Assembly: GCA_019894765.1 (NCBI GenBank)
Contig: JAGXNT010000049.1
Coordinates: forward strand, 24,353 to 88,352
Source of the DNA: Candidatus Heimdallarchaeota archaeon
GTDB taxonomy: Archaea; Asgardarchaeota; Heimdallarchaeia; JABLTI01
Length of the DNA: 64,000 nt
Direction of reading: 5' to 3'
The translations under genes and the position numbers were made by a program. Of this stretch, positions 61,767 to 64,000 are shown piece by piece; the stretch's first letter is position 1, and the number at the start of each line of letters is the position of its first letter. The notes below the pieces were generated by a model, which was not told the DNA's origin, did no database searches, and worked only from the letters and a program-made list of their open reading frames with translations.

Positions 61767-62161
61767 ACAATCTCTCTTTCTCTGAGTAAATCACTAACGA
61801 ATTTTTTCAAATCTTTTGTGAAACTTTGGAGAGTTTTGTTTGATATATTAGTGATTAGAGGACACTCATCATCAAGTACAGCTTTGTTTTCATCCAAATC
61901 AAAAACTATCGGATAAAACTTGCAACCTTGTGGTCGGTCAGAATAGATTTGGCATTCATTTTCCACTAAAAAAAAGCATTCACCATTTACATTATGAAGC
62001 TTGTAAAAACCATCTTCATCCTGAAAACAAAAGTCGTTCTTCTTATATCCCAATTTCTCAATTTTCTCTATGTCTCGCAAAGAAAGCATCATCTTAGTAT
62101 CTTTACAACAAATAGCACAGGTAAAATCAACACAAACGCCACCAAGACTAAGCGATTTCAA
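61763..62161 (-). CDS. YkgJ-family cysteine cluster protein
   Basis: The 132-residue protein is a YkgJ-type zinc/iron-chelating domain. It has CVDFTCAICCKDT near residues 10-22, CFFLVENECQIYSDRPQGCKFYPI near 62-86 and a late CPL near 100. The family ligates a Zn or Fe-S cluster. Function is unknown. TTG start 62161 follows GGTGA by four bases. It is tail-to-tail with the TPR gene and divergent from the phosphohexomutase-like gene. Confidence 0.85.
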   Translation of the reverse strand: MKSLSLGGVCVDFTCAICCKDTKMMLSLRDIEKIEKLGYKKNDFCFQDEDGFYKLHNVNGECFFLVENECQIYSDRPQGCKFYPIVFDLDENKAVLDDECPLITNISNKTLQSFTKDLKKFVSDLLREREIV

Positions 62162-62217
62162 AATATCACCGACACAATTAATTGTGAAGAAATTTATTTA
62201 TTAATTGATGTTCTGAT

Positions 62218-63816
62218 TTGAATAAGAAACAATTGGTGAAACATTTGACACTCCCAGAATTAATACCTCTAAAATTAAGTACCTCAAATCCAGTGGAGGT
62301 TCCTGAATACAAGTTCAATATAAAACTAGCACAATTGACAGGAACAAATGGACCGAGAGATTTGTTTTCAGCATATAATGTCGATTTCTTTGAAAGATAT
62401 ACAGCAGCATTTGCAAAAACTCTCGAGAGTGAAATCTTAATTGGGTATGATGGTAGTAGGGTTCACCAATCAATTTCTGTAAGTGCAAGGGAGTATTTGA
62501 GGCGTAGTGGTATTTCAATTAAGGAATTAGATGGTCCAGTAACAGTTCCCGAATTCATGTATGCATGCTATAAACTGAAACTTCCAGGATGTTTCTATGG
62601 GAGAAGTCATAGTCCGCAACAGTACATCGGTTTAAAGTTAGTAATTAATGCGAATAATGCTTTTCAATTACTTGAAAAAAACGGGGCAGAAATAACCGTT
62701 CCTTCAAAACTCGAACCGGAGAAGATCTATGGCTTCTTACCTAGAACACTTGCTCCTGTAATAGAAGAGGGAATGAAAGATAGTCCTATGGTTCATCCAC
62801 AAAAAATTGGTCGTCACGATGAAATTGCAGCATCTGATTTACGGGAGGAATTCTTTACTTCTATAAAAAAAGTAGTTCCAATGAAGAAAATTGAGGGTGA
62901 TTATATTGTTGATTGCAGACACAGTATGGCTGGACCGGTCTGGGAATTAATAAAAAGTGAAATAGATGCAGATATAATTCTTCATAATGATGTTCTAAAT
63001 CCTGTAGCTCCTGATAGGGATCCTCGAGAGATTTGGAGTGAATTGACTAAAAAATATTCAGGACAATCAAGAGCGGTTTTCAATCATGATGGCGACGCTG
63101 ATAGAACCTTCCTCTTAAAAATACCAGGAATAGGTCAAGAAACAATCGTAGACAACCAAGAGGAATCATTCACAACAGGATTAATTGCGGAATCAAAGAG
63201 CAGAAAATCAGATGCTTACATTCTAGTTCAAGAGAGAATTTCACTTATTATGCTCTCGGCATTGTCAGAAATTACGAAAAAAGTCTATGCAACTGCACAA
63301 GGAGAACCAGCATTTTTCTTAGGAGTAACAGAGTTGCTTACAGAAAATCCGGATATAAACCGAATATCTGGAGCAGATTACACTAATATTTTCTTCAATA
63401 AATCCCATCCCATATGTATGAAGTCGCCTTTTCAACAAGCTCTCTGGTTGATGCATTGGTTCACAAGTAATGATCAATTACCAAAGTATCCATCAGTTGA
63501 TGTAGTAAGAACACAAATAGATATGATAAAACTCAATTATCCACAAAGACTTCAAAAAGTATTGAAATCATCGGATGAAATTAACAAGTATTTCAAAGAA
63601 CAATACCAAGTAGTGTACCACTCAACCATAGATGGTCAAAACCTCATTCTAAAAGATAAAAAAGAAAATTTGATGATAGTAAGTATTAGACCAAGTGGTA
63701 CAGGGAGATACACAAAAGTATTCTCGGAAATCGGTCTCGGAAAATCAACAAGCAAAGAAAGAAAAACCATAGCTGAAGATGTAAACAAAACAATTGCAAA
63801 AATAATCAGTAAATAA
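62218..63816 (+). CDS. Divergent alpha-D-phosphohexomutase-like protein
   Basis: The 532-residue protein has the phosphohexomutase fold motifs in order. These are an SHSP catalytic loop near 138-142 (GRSHSPQQYIGLK, where SHNP is usual), the metal-binding loop HDGDADRTF near 290, a sugar loop that is GEPAFF where GEESGH is usual, and the phosphate-binding loop RPSGTGRYTKVF near 495. The catalytic Ser, the DGDxDR loop and the SGT loop are kept, so a mutase reaction is possible. The sugar loop change suggests an unusual substrate. It starts with TTG close to a TATA-like ATTTATTTATTAAT, so it may be leaderless. Confidence 0.75.
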   Translation: MNKKQLVKHLTLPELIPLKLSTSNPVEVPEYKFNIKLAQLTGTNGPRDLFSAYNVDFFERYTAAFAKTLESEILIGYDGSRVHQSISVSAREYLRRSGISIKELDGPVTVPEFMYACYKLKLPGCFYGRSHSPQQYIGLKLVINANNAFQLLEKNGAEITVPSKLEPEKIYGFLPRTLAPVIEEGMKDSPMVHPQKIGRHDEIAASDLREEFFTSIKKVVPMKKIEGDYIVDCRHSMAGPVWELIKSEIDADIILHNDVLNPVAPDRDPREIWSELTKKYSGQSRAVFNHDGDADRTFLLKIPGIGQETIVDNQEESFTTGLIAESKSRKSDAYILVQERISLIMLSALSEITKKVYATAQGEPAFFLGVTELLTENPDINRISGADYTNIFFNKSHPICMKSPFQQALWLMHWFTSNDQLPKYPSVDVVRTQIDMIKLNYPQRLQKVLKSSDEINKYFKEQYQVVYHSTIDGQNLILKDKKENLMIVSIRPSGTGRYTKVFSEIGLGKSTSKERKTIAEDVNKTIAKIISK

Positions 63817-63829
63817 AAATGAAAGATGA

Positions 63830-63848
63830 GCACCACAAAGAGTGGTGC
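63830..63848 (+). terminator. Hairpin after the phosphohexomutase-like gene
   Basis: GCACCAC and GTGGTGC pair around AAAGA 13 bases after the stop, without a long T-run. A possible terminator or stabiliser. Confidence 0.45.
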
Positions 63849-63866
63849 AAGTAATTGTTTCTTAAA

Positions 63867-63887
63867 GGGCTCCCACAAAGGAACCCA
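63867..63887 (-). terminator. Hairpin after the partial minus-strand gene
   Basis: On the minus strand GGGTTCC and GGAGCCC pair with one mismatch around TTTGT, followed by TTTAAG, five bases past the stop of the partial gene. Confidence 0.35.
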
Positions 63888-63892
63888 ATTGT

Positions 63893-64000
63893 TCATTTCC
63901 GTGAATCTGCTGTAGCAGCGAGGAACACGAAATAGCCAATAATACATATGCCTATTGTCCCAACGAGAATCGCTAAGGCAATAAGTAACCAAGCCCACCA
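63893..64000 (-). CDS. Partial membrane protein (3' end only)
   Basis: The last 35 codons of a minus-strand gene run off the window. They encode WWAWLLIALAILVGTIGICI, a membrane helix of about 27 residues, then a short polar end ATADSRK and TGA stop. No family can be named from this end. Confidence 0.6.
   Translation of the reverse strand, partial: WWAWLLIALAILVGTIGICIIGYFVFLAATADSRK

Overview
This is an AT-rich archaeal chromosome segment, most likely from an Asgard archaeon and perhaps Heimdallarchaeia-like. The archaeal assignment rests on TFB, Orc1/Cdc6, multi-OB RPA, Nep1, archaeosine transglycosylase, archaeal-type uL2/uL3/uL4/uL23/uS10, CofE, HypD/HypF, BRE/TATA-like promoters and tRNA introns at position 37/38. 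The Asgard assignment rests on eukaryote-like proteins: a folliculin-like longin-DENN protein, an OST48/Wbp1-like membrane protein and a Roadblock/LC7 protein. No database search was possible. All family names come from motifs and recall. Ribosome-binding sites look like GGAG, GAGGT or GGTGA, and TTG starts are common.

Layout. Positions 1-6 kb hold a fatty-acid-kinase-like pair (FakB/DegV and a short FakA), endonuclease IV, and a probable operon of the folliculin-like gene, a Cys-rich small gene and a membrane protein. Positions 6-12.6 kb hold RPA, a small ribbon-helix-helix gene, a prenol/diacylglycerol kinase-like membrane enzyme, HypD, a Zn-ribbon regulator and Nep1. Positions 12.7-17.4 kb hold a membrane-anchored HerA/VirB4-like ATPase, Orc1/Cdc6 and an ArsR-like regulator. 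Positions 17.4-26.6 kb hold a large surface protein, a PAC2 protein, a type IV pilus/Tad-like operon (divergent TFB, ATPase, two GspF-like proteins), a pilin-like peptide, tRNA-Glu and a coiled-coil protein.

Positions 26.7-29.8 kb form the most unusual block. It has an Orc1/Cdc6-like AAA ATPase without a winged helix, a ribbon-helix-helix protein, a 1.1 kb non-coding region and a 167-residue unknown protein. They are threaded by arrays of a pseudo-palindromic heptamer (GTAWTAC-like) repeated at exactly 9-bp steps. I propose a DNA segregation or replicon-maintenance locus.

Positions 29.8-44.1 kb hold HypF, a double Lrp-like regulator, UvrC, DppB/DppC-type permeases, canonical TFB, CofE, a transglutaminase-like protein lacking its cysteine, an AK6/Fap7-like kinase, DUF2073 and an Era-like GTPase. 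Positions 44.1-45.9 kb hold a 1 kb intergenic region with a 17-bp tandem repeat and two winged-helix genes. Positions 45.9-57 kb are translational: TgtA, an Sm-like protein, three tRNAs (two with introns), uL3-uL4-uL23-uL2, a YcaO-TPR protein, uS10 and enolase. Positions 57-64 kb hold a METTL5-like methyltransferase, a GIY-YIG protein, a winged helix, Roadblock, the OST48-like protein, a TPR protein, a YkgJ-like protein, a phosphohexomutase-like protein and the 3' end of a membrane protein.
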